Assembly: GCF_002797325.1 (NCBI RefSeq)
Contig: NZ_KZ454938.1
Coordinates: forward strand, 2,120,267-2,184,266
Direction: 5' to 3'
Length of the DNA stretch: 64,000 nt
DNA from: Bacillus sp. FJAT-45037
Lineage (GTDB): Bacteria; Bacillota; Bacilli; Bacillales; Bacillaceae_D
Program-made: the position numbers and the translations under genes
Shown: one piece after another, positions 27,249 to 36,939 of the stretch
Layout: the number at the start of each line of letters is the position of its first letter
Numbering within the stretch: the stretch's first letter is position 1
Notes under the pieces: generated by a model
Database searches by the model: none
The model's input: the letters and a program-made list of their open reading frames with translations, nothing else
Told to the model about the DNA's origin: nothing

Positions 27249-28937
27249 TTACTCCCGCAAAAAGTCTTTATATTGATTTGCCGTTAAAGGTTTGGAATAA
27301 TAATATCCTTGAATAAAATCACAATTAACTTCTTTTAAGAACTTAAGCTGCATCTCCGTTTCTACTCCTTCAGCGATGACCTGTAAACCGAGAGAATGTC
27401 CTAAATGAATGATCATAGAAATGATGGCCTCACATCGTTTATCAGTACCAATACTTTGAACAAATGATTGATCTATCTTCAGTTCATGTACTGGGAGTCG
27501 ACTAACATATTGCAACGAACTGTAGCCCGTACCAAAATCATCTAAGCTAATTCTCACCCCTAGCTTAATAAGCCGATTTAAGACATCCAACGTTCGATCA
27601 ATGTCGACAGAGACGCTTTCTGTCACTTCCAAATCTAAAAACTTAGGAGGCAATTCAGTCTCTTTTAAAATTTGCTCTATCGTGTGTACGATATTTTTTT
27701 GAAGAAACTGCTTCAACGATAAATTCACGGACATGGGCACTTCAGGATAGCCATCTTGGAGCATTTTATTCTTTTGCATGCATGCTGTTCGTAGTACCCA
27801 CTCTCCAATTGGTACAATCAATCCGGTTTCTTCGGCAATGGTTATAAATTTCCCAGGTCCAACTGTGCCATGAATAGGGTGCTGCCACCGAACGAGTACT
27901 TCTTCCCCGCATAACTCCCCTGTCTGTACATTGAACTGAGGCTGGAAGTACAATTCAAATTCATCACGTTCTAGAGCTTTTCTTAAGTCATTCTCCACAC
28001 GGAAATATTCGTAAAACTCTTGATTTACATTTAAATCATACATCTCTACTCTGTCAGTTCCGTTTGCCTTTGCTCTATACATGGCCGTGTCAGCTGATGT
28101 CAATAATGATTCCACATCTCGTCCACTTTCTGGGTAGAGTGCTATTCCAATGCTCCCTGTTAAAGTAAATTCATACCCATCCATTTCAATCGGCTTTCGA
28201 ATCGCCATTAATAGGCGTTCTGTTAAATGAATGGGCGCTTCTTTTGTGTTAACCGAAGGCATTAAAACGATAAACTCATCGCCTCCCATCCGAGCGATCA
28301 CTGAATTTGCAGGAAGGTGTTCTGATAAACGCTCTGACATCTTCACTAAAACACGATCTCCAAACCAATGACCTAACGTATCGTTTACATATTTAAAGCG
28401 ATCTAGATCAATAAACAAAATCGCAAGCTTTTCTTCCTTATGCGCGGCACTGTTTAATTCATGTTCTAATCTCCGCATGAAATAACGTCGATTAGGCAAC
28501 CGTGTTAAGGGATCTTCATCTGCCAAACGTTCCCCTTCACCGTACGTAAGTGATATCCCTTGTCGTTCTTTTTCGATTAGTGTAAACCCATCCCATTTCT
28601 CTGCTCGTGTGTGCGGAATACAGGTAAAAAGGAAATCCCTCTGTTCCCCTTCAGGAAAGCCATTTGACAAGTTAGATGCTCTAACTAAAAAAGCCTCTGT
28701 TTTCTTCTCTTCTCTTTTTTGAAAAAGTTCCTTCAAGTCAATTGAAATCCATGTCGTTACTGGTTGATCAGCCCACATTTCTTTCTTGCAGTCAAAAACG
28801 TCTTCTCCTGCGGGATTGACCGATTTACACAAGCCAGCTTCGTCTAGCCGAATCATCATATGAGGGCTCTGATTAACAATATCTTGATACTCATACCCCA
28901 GTCTCAAAAAATCGAGATTATCATTGTTTAACGTCAT
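27249..28937 (-). CDS. PAS-GGDEF-EAL cyclic-di-GMP protein
   Basis: 562 aa. A PAS-like N-terminus (roughly 15-120) is followed by GGDEF (MGGDEFIVL, with LDRFKYVND upstream) and EAL (EEVLVRW, SVNLSLKQ, DDFGTGYSS, LKIDQSFV, AEGVE, QGYYYSKP). Both catalytic motif sets are intact, so either synthesis or hydrolysis of c-di-GMP is possible. No TM segment. The ribosome binding site (AAGAGAG) is weak. It is monocistronic, next to che genes but separated by 240 bp, in which I see no clear promoter. Confidence 0.93.
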   Translation of the reverse strand: MTLNNDNLDFLRLGYEYQDIVNQSPHMMIRLDEAGLCKSVNPAGEDVFDCKKEMWADQPVTTWISIDLKELFQKREEKKTEAFLVRASNLSNGFPEGEQRDFLFTCIPHTRAEKWDGFTLIEKERQGISLTYGEGERLADEDPLTRLPNRRYFMRRLEHELNSAAHKEEKLAILFIDLDRFKYVNDTLGHWFGDRVLVKMSERLSEHLPANSVIARMGGDEFIVLMPSVNTKEAPIHLTERLLMAIRKPIEMDGYEFTLTGSIGIALYPESGRDVESLLTSADTAMYRAKANGTDRVEMYDLNVNQEFYEYFRVENDLRKALERDEFELYFQPQFNVQTGELCGEEVLVRWQHPIHGTVGPGKFITIAEETGLIVPIGEWVLRTACMQKNKMLQDGYPEVPMSVNLSLKQFLQKNIVHTIEQILKETELPPKFLDLEVTESVSVDIDRTLDVLNRLIKLGVRISLDDFGTGYSSLQYVSRLPVHELKIDQSFVQSIGTDKRCEAIISMIIHLGHSLGLQVIAEGVETEMQLKFLKEVNCDFIQGYYYSKPLTANQYKDFLRE

Positions 28938-29007
28938 GGTCGAACAGCTCTCTTTTCTTAGGAATGTTTACCAATTTTATTTTCTTCATTATAGCATGAG
29001 AAAGAAA

Positions 29008-29038
29008 GAAAAAAGCTAACCAAAAATGGTTAGCTTTT
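29008..29038 (-). terminator. Terminator of the HAD gene
   Basis: AAAAGCTAACCA and TGGTTAGCTTTT form a 12-bp stem. The stop codon of the HAD gene lies inside it, and U-rich sequence follows. Confidence 0.88.
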
Positions 29039-29851
29039 CGGGAAACACTCTAGAACTGTAGAAACTACTTGTACGCTCTTATTCGTTATTTTTTCTCGCT
29101 TAGGATGAATGTAAACTCCTTGCATCCCTTGCAAAATAGCTGGTGCAACATCATTAATAAAGTTATCACCAATAGAGATCACATCTTTTTCATTGACCTG
29201 ATATTTTTCGATCAATTCATTAAATATACGTGTTGTATGAGTCGGTTTTTTAGCCGATGTCACAACCTCTTCAAATAACTGAGTTAACTCCAATTCGTTT
29301 AAAAGACGCCCAACATCATCAGCATCACTATTTGTGACAAGAACCATCTTCGTTTTCGTTTTCAGGTCTTGCAACGCTTCTTTTAAACCCGGCAATGGAT
29401 CTAATTGAAAATCACTAGATACCATAAACTCTTTTGTTGCGATGTAGCTACTATAGCAATCTTCCACACCAAAATGCTTCGCAGCAACAAACGGTAACCA
29501 CCATCCGTCTCCGATTGCAATCATCGATTCAAAATCAAACGAAAGTCTTTCATTGTAAAGATTGTTTGTTTCTTCTTTAGAGAGAACTTCTCCGTCCCAC
29601 TTGCATGCTTCTGTGACAAGAAGAGTCATCGGGTCTATCGTTAAAATCAAATCACGCGCTACATCATAAGCTTTCCCGATTTTTACAGGATGCTTCCCTG
29701 CTTTCATCTGACTATATTCTTGATCAAAGAGTTCTTGTTGACTTTCTTCTACCTTTTGCTTTAGATGCTCTGCATAATAATCGAAATGATCGGTTCCTTC
29801 ATATAAAGTACCGTCTAAATCAAATATCACAAGTTTATACTGTTCAAGCAT
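29030..29851 (-). CDS. HAD-superfamily hydrolase
   Basis: 273 aa. HAD motifs in order: FDLDGTLYEG (motif I), VLVTNSD (motif II), SAKKP (Lys, motif III), GDNFINDV (motif IV). An additional ~100-residue cap is inserted between motifs I and II. These are Mg2+-dependent phosphatases of small metabolites. The substrate is unknown. AAGGAG lies upstream of the ATG. It is a single-gene unit. Confidence 0.9.
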   Translation of the reverse strand: MLEQYKLVIFDLDGTLYEGTDHFDYYAEHLKQKVEESQQELFDQEYSQMKAGKHPVKIGKAYDVARDLILTIDPMTLLVTEACKWDGEVLSKEETNNLYNERLSFDFESMIAIGDGWWLPFVAAKHFGVEDCYSSYIATKEFMVSSDFQLDPLPGLKEALQDLKTKTKMVLVTNSDADDVGRLLNELELTQLFEEVVTSAKKPTHTTRIFNELIEKYQVNEKDVISIGDNFINDVAPAILQGMQGVYIHPKREKITNKSVQVVSTVLECFPKS

Positions 29852-29932
29852 ATACCAATCTCCTTATCGTTTCTATATTTTCTCTCTCTAATAATAGTAT
29901 CATTTATTGCTGAGTAGTCTTCAATACTTTCG

Positions 29933-29985
29933 TTAAATAATGTTAATCAGGTGTTAAGTTTGTAAACTAATTTCGCAATTATAAA
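29933..29985 (+). promoter_or_regulatory. PhoP box and -10 of the phn operon
   Basis: TTAAAT (29933), TTAATC (29943) and TTAAGT (29954) are spaced 10-11 bp apart. A weak fourth half-site at 29965 keeps the same phase. A TATAAA -10 begins at 29980. No -35 is needed in PhoP-activated promoters. The layout equals that of the pst promoter in this window. Confidence 0.68.
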
Positions 29986-30088
29986 AATAATGTAAATATG
30001 TCTCGAATGATGTAGATATGGAGAATATCGTCCTGTATACTTAATTCTTGTAAGGCAAAACATACAACATAAGGTGGGGAAAAGAAGT

Positions 30089-31075
30089 ATGAAGAAATTA
30101 CTTATGGTACTACTTATGCTTATGCTAGCAATTGCGTTAGCAGCATGTGGTTCAAGTGAAGAAGAAGCTCCGGCAACTGATTCAGAGCCAGCAGAAGAGA
30201 CAACAGACGAGACAACAGACGAAGCAGCAGGAGACAGTGAAGATGCTGCATCTGAAGATATGCCAGATAAACTTGTTATGGGATTTGTTCCATCTCAAGA
30301 TTCAGACAAAATCGCTGATACTGTTGCACCACTAGCGGATCGTCTTTCTGAAGAGCTTGGAATTGAAGTTGAAGGACGCGTTCTTACTAACTACACTGCT
30401 TTAGTTGAAGCAATGGGAAATGACCAAGTTCACATCGGTTTCATCCCAGCTTTCGGTTACGTACTTGCTACAGAGCGTTATGATAACGTTGAAGCAATCT
30501 TAAAATCAGTTCGTCATGGTTCTTCTACGTACCGTGCACAGTACACAGTAAGAGCTGATTCAGGAATCGAGTCTATCGAAGATCTTGAAGGCAAAGTTTG
30601 GGCTTTCCCAGACAACGTTTCAACAAGTGGATACCTATTCCCAGCAGCACAACTTATGGATGAGTACGGCGTGACTAATGTTGAAGATTTCTTCTCTGAC
30701 ATGATTCAAGCTGGTTCTCATGATAATGCTCTAATTACCGTTCTTGAAGGCGATGCAGATGTTGCTACAACATTCGAAGATGCTCGTACTGCTATTGAAG
30801 CGGATTACCCAGAAGCAATGGAAGAATTAGTACAACTTGATTTCACTGCTGATATTCCAAATGACACAATCAGTGCTAACACTAACATGCCAGCTTCTTT
30901 AGTCGATCAGATTCGTGAAGCATTCCTTTCATTCAATGACGATGAAGAAATGTTAACAATCATGGACGATGTTTATAACTGGACTGGAATTGATGAAGCA
31001 TCTGATAGTGATTACGACGTTGTTCGTAGCACATATGAGAAGTTCAAAGACGATGGTGCTATTTCTTTAGACTAA
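30089..31075 (+). CDS. phnD: Phosphonate/phosphate ABC transporter substrate-binding lipoprotein
   Basis: 328 aa. Lipobox LAAC (Cys20), followed by a long acidic Glu/Thr/Asp linker (roughly 24-55) typical of halotolerant or alkaliphilic secreted proteins. The body is PhnD-like (LVMGFVPSQDSDKIADT, VHIGFIPAFGYVLA, SGIESIEDLEGKVWAF, STSGYLFPAAQL). It binds phosphonate, phosphite or phosphate outside the cell for PhnCE. AAGGTGG precedes ATG 30089; the GTG at 30074 overlaps the site. The ligand is not certain. Confidence 0.92.
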   Translation: MKKLLMVLLMLMLAIALAACGSSEEEAPATDSEPAEETTDETTDEAAGDSEDAASEDMPDKLVMGFVPSQDSDKIADTVAPLADRLSEELGIEVEGRVLTNYTALVEAMGNDQVHIGFIPAFGYVLATERYDNVEAILKSVRHGSSTYRAQYTVRADSGIESIEDLEGKVWAFPDNVSTSGYLFPAAQLMDEYGVTNVEDFFSDMIQAGSHDNALITVLEGDADVATTFEDARTAIEADYPEAMEELVQLDFTADIPNDTISANTNMPASLVDQIREAFLSFNDDEEMLTIMDDVYNWTGIDEASDSDYDVVRSTYEKFKDDGAISLD

Positions 31076-31090
31076 CTTTATAACCATTTT

Positions 31091-31126
31091 GGAGGGGGAG
31101 ATGTTCTTCTCCTCCTTTCTTTTTTA
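31091..31126 (+). terminator. Attenuator hairpin between phnD and phnC
   Basis: GGAGGGGGAGA pairs with TCTCCTCC with a small bulge and is followed by a T-rich tract. It probably lowers expression of the transporter core relative to the binding protein. Confidence 0.6.
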
Positions 31127-31160
31127 TATCTAGCTTTTCACATTAGGAAGGAGCACTACC

Positions 31161-31937
31161 ATGATTGAATTCAAAAATACTTCTTTAGTATATCCAAACG
31201 GTAATAAAGGTTTAAAAAATATTAACCTCAAGATTAATGAAGGTGAGTTTGTCGTCATTGTGGGATTATCAGGTGCAGGTAAATCGACCCTCATTCGCAG
31301 TATGAATCGCCTTGTTACTCCTACAGAAGGCGAACTCTTAATTGACGATGAGAACATTTTATCTTTTAACCAGAAAAATCTTCGTGAGTTACGCACTAAA
31401 GTCGGGATGATCTTTCAAAACTATAATCTCGTAAAACGTTCAACTGTCATGAAAAACGTGATATCAGGACGCCTTGGGCACACCGGTACATTGAAAAGCC
31501 TTTTAGGAATGTATTCAAAAGAAGATTTAGAACTAGCTCACCGTAGCCTTGAACGTGTAAACATCGCTGAAAAAATGCACCAACGTTCTGATCAATTAAG
31601 TGGTGGTCAACAACAACGTGTAGCAATCGCACGTGTATTAACACAGCAACCTAAAATTATTCTTGCTGATGAGCCAGTAGCGAGCCTTGATCCCCCTACT
31701 TCTCACCAAGTAATGACGTACCTACGTAAAGTTAACCAAGAAGACAATATTACAACGATTGTCAATTTGCACTTTATTGATATGGCGATGGAATATGCAG
31801 ACCGTATTATCGGTATGCGTGCAGGTGAAGTCGTATTTGATGGTCCTGTTAGTGATGTGTCTGAACAGACATTTGAAGAGATCTATGGCCGAAAAATACG
31901 AGAGGATGACCTTGTAGGGGGTCAAGAAGATGAATAA
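31161..31937 (+). CDS. phnC: Phosphonate-type ABC transporter ATPase
   Basis: 258 aa. Walker A GLSGAGKST, Q-loop IFQNYNL, signature LSGGQQQR, Walker B IILADEP and the switch His in VNLHF are all present. It energises uptake through PhnE. It overlaps the next gene by 8 bp. AAGGAGC precedes the ATG. Confidence 0.95.
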   Translation: MIEFKNTSLVYPNGNKGLKNINLKINEGEFVVIVGLSGAGKSTLIRSMNRLVTPTEGELLIDDENILSFNQKNLRELRTKVGMIFQNYNLVKRSTVMKNVISGRLGHTGTLKSLLGMYSKEDLELAHRSLERVNIAEKMHQRSDQLSGGQQQRVAIARVLTQQPKIILADEPVASLDPPTSHQVMTYLRKVNQEDNITTIVNLHFIDMAMEYADRIIGMRAGEVVFDGPVSDVSEQTFEEIYGRKIREDDLVGGQEDE

Positions 31938-32721
31938 TCATACAAATGTAGGACTGTATTCAAATCGAGCGAAACGTCAGATGACGATAATTTTAGTAGC
32001 TATTATTGGTTTATATATTTATACCTCAGTCGCTACACAGTCTTCTATCCTAAATTTCATTGATGGATGGTCTGGATTTGAAAGAGTAGGGAAAGATCTC
32101 TTTCCTCCAAACTGGAGCTACGCCTCGCAAGTGTGGGAGTATTTAGCAGAGACGGTTCAAATGGCAATCATTGCTACAACGTTTGCAGCAATTGCCAGTG
32201 TTCCGATCTTTTTATTATCAGCAGCTAATCTATTTCCGAATAAATGGATTCACCAACCAGTACGTCTCCTTATGAACGTCCTGCGTACAATTCCTGATAT
32301 TTTACTAGCTGTTATTTTTGTTGGTATTTTTGGAGTTGGTGTATTTCCAGGTATTATGGCCTTATTCATTTTCTCATTAGGTATTTTAGCGAAGTTAATG
32401 TACGAAACAATTGAATCGATCGATTTAAATCCATTAGAAGCGATTCGTGCTTCAGGTGGTAATACCCTTCAAGTCATTTGGTATGCCGTCATGCCGCAAG
32501 TACTTCCACAGTTCGTTTCATTTGGTCTGTATGTATTTGAAGTAAATGTACGTGCATCTGTTGTACTAGGATTCGTTGGTGCTGGGGGAATTGGGTTATT
32601 GCTTCAACAGCAAGTTAGTTTCTTCAACTACCCACGCGTGATGACGATTATCATCATCATCTTTATTGCAGTTGTAATCATTGATTACATCAGTAATAAA
32701 ATAAGGGAGAGACTCGTCTAA
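31930..32721 (+). CDS. phnE: Phosphonate-type ABC transporter permease 1
   Basis: 263 aa, about six TM segments, with the PhnE/MetI-type permease core (TVQMAIIATTFAAIASVP, GGNTLQVIWYAVMPQVLPQF, GFVGAGGIGLLL). Forms the channel with the second PhnE. It overlaps phnC by 8 bp and the next gene by 1 bp. Confidence 0.94.
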   Translation: MNNHTNVGLYSNRAKRQMTIILVAIIGLYIYTSVATQSSILNFIDGWSGFERVGKDLFPPNWSYASQVWEYLAETVQMAIIATTFAAIASVPIFLLSAANLFPNKWIHQPVRLLMNVLRTIPDILLAVIFVGIFGVGVFPGIMALFIFSLGILAKLMYETIESIDLNPLEAIRASGGNTLQVIWYAVMPQVLPQFVSFGLYVFEVNVRASVVLGFVGAGGIGLLLQQQVSFFNYPRVMTIIIIIFIAVVIIDYISNKIRERLV

Positions 32722-33521
32722 TGGAACAAAAATTAACGATTAACAAAAAAAGAACGACAAAGCAGTGGATTCAATTAAGTATCATTGCAATTGCCGTCAT
32801 CGCTTTATATGTATGGACTTTTGTCGGTATTGACATTAGATGGGCTCGTGTGTTCAGTGAACGTACAATTGATAATTTCTCACGAGTTATTCCACAATTA
32901 TTTTCTCCTGACTGGTCTGCATTCGGAAAGGTTATGGAGCTAATGTGGGAAACGTTACAGATGGCTTACACTGGTACGCTACTCGCAGCTATTCTTGCTA
33001 TTCCATTCGGCTTTTTTGCCGCTAGTAATATGGTTAAAAGTAAATTCTTAAATACATTTTCTAAATGGGTGCTTGATGGCATTCGTGCCTTTCCAGAGCT
33101 TGTACTTGCGTTAATGTTCGTTGCAGCGGTTGGACCTGTTCCTTTTGCTGGGGTACTAGCTATTGCGATTGGCTCGATCGGTATGTTAGGTAAACTTTAT
33201 TGTGAAGTCATTGAATCGATCGATATGAACGTTGTTGAAGCTCTCGAAGCAAACGGAGCAAACAAATTACAAGTTCTCGTTTATGGAATTATTCCACAGA
33301 TTATTCCTGAGTTCTTATCGTATGCTATCTATCGTTTTGAAATTGATATTCGTGCATCGACCATTCTTGGTATTATTGGTGCAGGTGGTATCGGTACACT
33401 TATTACTATTGCCACTCAAAACCGTAACTGGGATGAAGTTGGGATGATCTTACTTGTGATCATCGTTGTTGTCACAATCATTGATACACTTAGTGCAATG
33501 ATTCGTAAGCGAATTGTTTAA
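32721..33521 (+). CDS. phnE: Phosphonate-type ABC transporter permease 2
   Basis: 266 aa, homologous to the preceding permease, with the EAA-type loop GANKLQVLVYGIIPQIIPEF and GIIGAGGIGTLI. Two different PhnE genes suggest a heterodimeric channel. It starts in a TAATG overlap with the first permease stop. A strong terminator follows. Confidence 0.94.
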   Translation: MEQKLTINKKRTTKQWIQLSIIAIAVIALYVWTFVGIDIRWARVFSERTIDNFSRVIPQLFSPDWSAFGKVMELMWETLQMAYTGTLLAAILAIPFGFFAASNMVKSKFLNTFSKWVLDGIRAFPELVLALMFVAAVGPVPFAGVLAIAIGSIGMLGKLYCEVIESIDMNVVEALEANGANKLQVLVYGIIPQIIPEFLSYAIYRFEIDIRASTILGIIGAGGIGTLITIATQNRNWDEVGMILLVIIVVVTIIDTLSAMIRKRIV

Positions 33522-33528
33522 TCAAAAT

Positions 33529-33567
33529 AAAGCGGACAAGTTCATTTTGAACTTGTCCGCTTTTTCT
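33529..33567. terminator. Bidirectional terminator
   Basis: A 16-bp stem AAAGCGGACAAGTTCA / TGAACTTGTCCGCTTT with a 3-nt loop and T tract. It serves phnE (+) and the AddA-like gene (-). Confidence 0.93.
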
Positions 33568-36500
33568 TATGTGTAGGCTAGAAACTCATCACGAGTTAAA
33601 GCAGTCTTTTTCAAATAAACTAACTTTGTAATAGCATCAAGAATATGTTGTGTTTTTTCAGGGTTATCGTTAAATGCATGGATTGGCTGCTCCTGATCAC
33701 GCAATAAATAAAGAGACATAGAGGAAATCTCCATTCCTGTCACGTTTTCATACGCCATCTTATACAAATGTAGTTGCACGTCATACTTTTTTAACCATTC
33801 TCGCCCAGCCTTATGAACTTGATTCGTTTTGAAGTCTATTAAATGAAGCAATCCATCTCTTCTTACAACTTTATCTATTTCTCCAATGACTTCTGCTCCA
33901 GCTAACTCTACAGCGAAGGACCATTCATTGGCAACTGGCCTACCTAAGGCTTCCTTTTGTTCATCACTATACGCTTCCATCAGCTTTTTGATTTCATCTA
34001 AATAATGTTCTTTTTGCGGGAGGTCTTCTACTAGGAGCAATGCCTCATAAATGGCCGCTTCGGTCTGAAATCCATAGTCTCGGAGCTCACATGCACGATG
34101 AACAATGGTCCCAAGCAACGTAGGATCAATCGCGTTCTTTCGATCAGTCGATTCCTCTTGCCGCTCTCTATGCCACCTCGTATCCTGAATACCTAAGATG
34201 TATCGATCATAGTATTCATTCGGGTCCTCCATGAAGGTCATAATTTCCGAGACAGAAAGCGGCAAGAGAACTTCTTTCTGAGAAGAGATGGGCGCTTTAT
34301 GATAGATTTCCACAGTTGGTTGATGAGCCGCTTGCTCAGGAATATGTGATGCTTCTATGACGTATTGCTCGAGACCACTCGTTTTTTTCGCCTCATCCAC
34401 TAAATGCAACCAAGACTTTTTCGCTCCTGGCTCTTTTCCAATCATAAACAAATAGTCTTTCGCCCGAGTGGTTGCTACATAAAATAACCGTTTCGCTTCT
34501 TCTTCAGCCTCTTGACTCGATTCATCTTTAACAAGCTCATAACCTGGTGTCGCTCTTTGTATTTTCTTTTCTCCGAGTTGTTCAGCTTCTTCTTCTACAT
34601 TCATGACCAGACCGAGCTGTGGATGAAAACGAATCTTGCCCGAATCTCCACGAACAGGTCTCTCAAGTTGTGGCAAGCAAACAATAGGAAATTCAAGCCC
34701 CTTAGAAGCATGGACGGTCATAATATGAAGAGCATTTCCTTCTGACCGCTCCATCTCCGCCTCCCCTTCTTTATCGCTCAGAGCCATTCTCTCATCAATC
34801 ATTTGCAAAAGTTCTTCTAATGTCAAGGCTTGGTATTGATCAATCATCGATAAGATTTTCTCGACGTTCTTCACCTTTTGTAGACCATTTGTTTCGACTA
34901 GGATGCTATGAATAAAACCTATGTCTACTAATAATTGATAAATCACATCTGACATCGATTCGGCTGCTGATAATGGCACATAGCGGTTTACCCACGCTTG
35001 AATCGTCTTAAGAGCTTCCTTGATGTGATTCGGTGCTACCCACTCCCCTTCCGACCAATTGTACATAAACTCAGAATAACTTTGACTTTCTTCCTTTTCT
35101 TCAGAGATTGTGAGGAAGTCATTCATCGTTAGACCGATAAGCGGACTACGCAAGATAGCAAGCAAATGACTATCTTCAAATGGCCGATTTAACCACCTTA
35201 AAAGAGCAAGAACATCAATCACCTCTTGACGGTCGTAGAAACCAATTCCTCCGTACACCGTATAGGGAATTTGTTTTTTCGATAACGCTCGCTCTAATTT
35301 CAACAGATTGGTTCTTGCAGGAATGAGGACGGCGATGTCTTTAAACATCGGGGCTTGCCACTCTTCACTCCGCATGATTCGGGGCTTACCACTACGTACC
35401 ATCTCTGTGACTCGGCTTGCCAGTTGGTCATACAGGTTGATTTCATCCGTTTCGTCCTCATCTTCTGGCAATACAATTAGCTCGATTAATTTCTCAGCAT
35501 CCTCACTCTCTCGATCTGCCTCTAATGCTGTGTATCGCGTTTGAAAACTTTCGGTGATCTCTTGTGACATCGCACTTGAAAAGAGTTCATTGATGCCTTG
35601 AATGATTGGTCTACACGTTCGATAATTGATGTTCATATCGATTGCATCAGCGTGCGTTTGTTCACTGGCTTCTTTTTCGAGTTCATTCATTAAACGAACA
35701 TTAGCTCCGCGAAAACGATAGATCGACTGTTTGGTGTCTCCTACTATAAAACGGTAAACAGGTTGAATTCTGTTTAACATCTCTAGTTGTAATCGATTCG
35801 TATCTTGAAATTCATCAATTAACATATGCTTGTACTGTTGTTGGCACGATTTTTTCACATGATCAATTTCTAAAAGAGCAACCGCTTTTTGCTGGAGGTC
35901 ACTAAAGTCAACAACACCAAGTTTATCTTTTTCTTTTTTATAACGAAGATGGAATTGACCAAGCAGTGAGACAAATTTTCCCAATAATTCTTGGGCAACT
36001 TCGTCTATTTCAACCTCTCCACCAATGCTTTTCCAATCTTCTTTTAATGGCTTCCAATGTTCTTCAAATAATTCGTATAAAGCAGGAACCGTTTCTTCCC
36101 ATTTCTTGTCGGTACGCTTTGGCATAATGTCTTGGAGCCATGCGATATACTGGTTTGGTGTTGTGGGTGAAGCTTGGGCCTGAAAAGCTTCAATAAGTCG
36201 TTCCACATGAGCTTGTTGCGCTTTCGTTAAATCTTCTCCGCTCGGAAACTCTCTTACTAACCTCTGGGCCTCATGATGAAATTGAGAAACTCTCTCTTGT
36301 TGTTTCATAATCATTGCTTCGGTTTGTTTCTCTAGCATTTGATCTGGGTCGAGTTGAGTGATGGCTTCCTCGCCCACTACTAATTCAGAAATATTTGCAT
36401 GAATCTCTTCAATAACCGAGATCAACTGATCTTTACTCATATATTGGAAAAACTCATTTGCTACCGAGGTGAATTCGATATTTTGCATTAACGTTTTTAT

Positions 36501-36938
36501 CGTCTCTCTTTTTAACTGTCTTGCTTCAACCTCATCAATGATTCGGATGGTCGGGGGGAGATTAGCTGCCATAGCATGCTGACCTAACAGCTGTTGACAG
36601 AAGCTATGAAAAGTAGAAATTAATGCACGCTCTACTAGTTCTTTTTGCGTCTTCCAATAATCAGCTTCTTCTGTCGTCAATGCCTCTAATTCTTTTTTCG
36701 CTAATCTCTTCCTCACACGGTCTTTCATCTCACGAGCTGCTTTTTCAGTGAAAGTAATGGCTGCTAGTTCTTCAATCGTTGCCCCTAAAGAAGAGCTTGG
36801 TTCATGATAAGCCTTCTCTAAAATATACATGATTCGCTCTGTTAGGACGCGTGTCTTTCCTGATCCTGCACCGGCTGAAATGACGACAAGAGGGTGTTTA
36901 TTTTCAATTGCTTTTTTTTGTGCTGAATTAAAATCCAT
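33567..36938 (-). CDS. AddA-like UvrD-family helicase with C-terminal nuclease
   Basis: 1123 aa. Superfamily-1 helicase motifs: Walker A SAGAGSGKT (22-29), FTEKAAREM, DEFQDTN, VGDTKQSIYRFRGA, NYRTCRP, VHASKGLEFP, FYVATTRAKDYL. The C-terminus has a PD-(D/E)xK nuclease, with Asp1022 in GEID, Asp1035 and Lys1037 in IDFKT. It is a 3'-5' helicase-nuclease subunit for double-strand-break processing. It begins 1 nt after the AddB-like gene. Canonical Bacillus AddA is about 1230 aa and differs at the N-terminus and in linkers, so this may be a divergent or additional complex. AAGGAGG is upstream. Confidence 0.88.
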   Translation of the reverse strand: MDFNSAQKKAIENKHPLVVISAGAGSGKTRVLTERIMYILEKAYHEPSSSLGATIEELAAITFTEKAAREMKDRVRKRLAKKELEALTTEEADYWKTQKELVERALISTFHSFCQQLLGQHAMAANLPPTIRIIDEVEARQLKRETIKTLMQNIEFTSVANEFFQYMSKDQLISVIEEIHANISELVVGEEAITQLDPDQMLEKQTEAMIMKQQERVSQFHHEAQRLVREFPSGEDLTKAQQAHVERLIEAFQAQASPTTPNQYIAWLQDIMPKRTDKKWEETVPALYELFEEHWKPLKEDWKSIGGEVEIDEVAQELLGKFVSLLGQFHLRYKKEKDKLGVVDFSDLQQKAVALLEIDHVKKSCQQQYKHMLIDEFQDTNRLQLEMLNRIQPVYRFIVGDTKQSIYRFRGANVRLMNELEKEASEQTHADAIDMNINYRTCRPIIQGINELFSSAMSQEITESFQTRYTALEADRESEDAEKLIELIVLPEDEDETDEINLYDQLASRVTEMVRSGKPRIMRSEEWQAPMFKDIAVLIPARTNLLKLERALSKKQIPYTVYGGIGFYDRQEVIDVLALLRWLNRPFEDSHLLAILRSPLIGLTMNDFLTISEEKEESQSYSEFMYNWSEGEWVAPNHIKEALKTIQAWVNRYVPLSAAESMSDVIYQLLVDIGFIHSILVETNGLQKVKNVEKILSMIDQYQALTLEELLQMIDERMALSDKEGEAEMERSEGNALHIMTVHASKGLEFPIVCLPQLERPVRGDSGKIRFHPQLGLVMNVEEEAEQLGEKKIQRATPGYELVKDESSQEAEEEAKRLFYVATTRAKDYLFMIGKEPGAKKSWLHLVDEAKKTSGLEQYVIEASHIPEQAAHQPTVEIYHKAPISSQKEVLLPLSVSEIMTFMEDPNEYYDRYILGIQDTRWHRERQEESTDRKNAIDPTLLGTIVHRACELRDYGFQTEAAIYEALLLVEDLPQKEHYLDEIKKLMEAYSDEQKEALGRPVANEWSFAVELAGAEVIGEIDKVVRRDGLLHLIDFKTNQVHKAGREWLKKYDVQLHLYKMAYENVTGMEISSMSLYLLRDQEQPIHAFNDNPEKTQHILDAITKLVYLKKTALTRDEFLAYT

Positions 36939-36939
36939 C

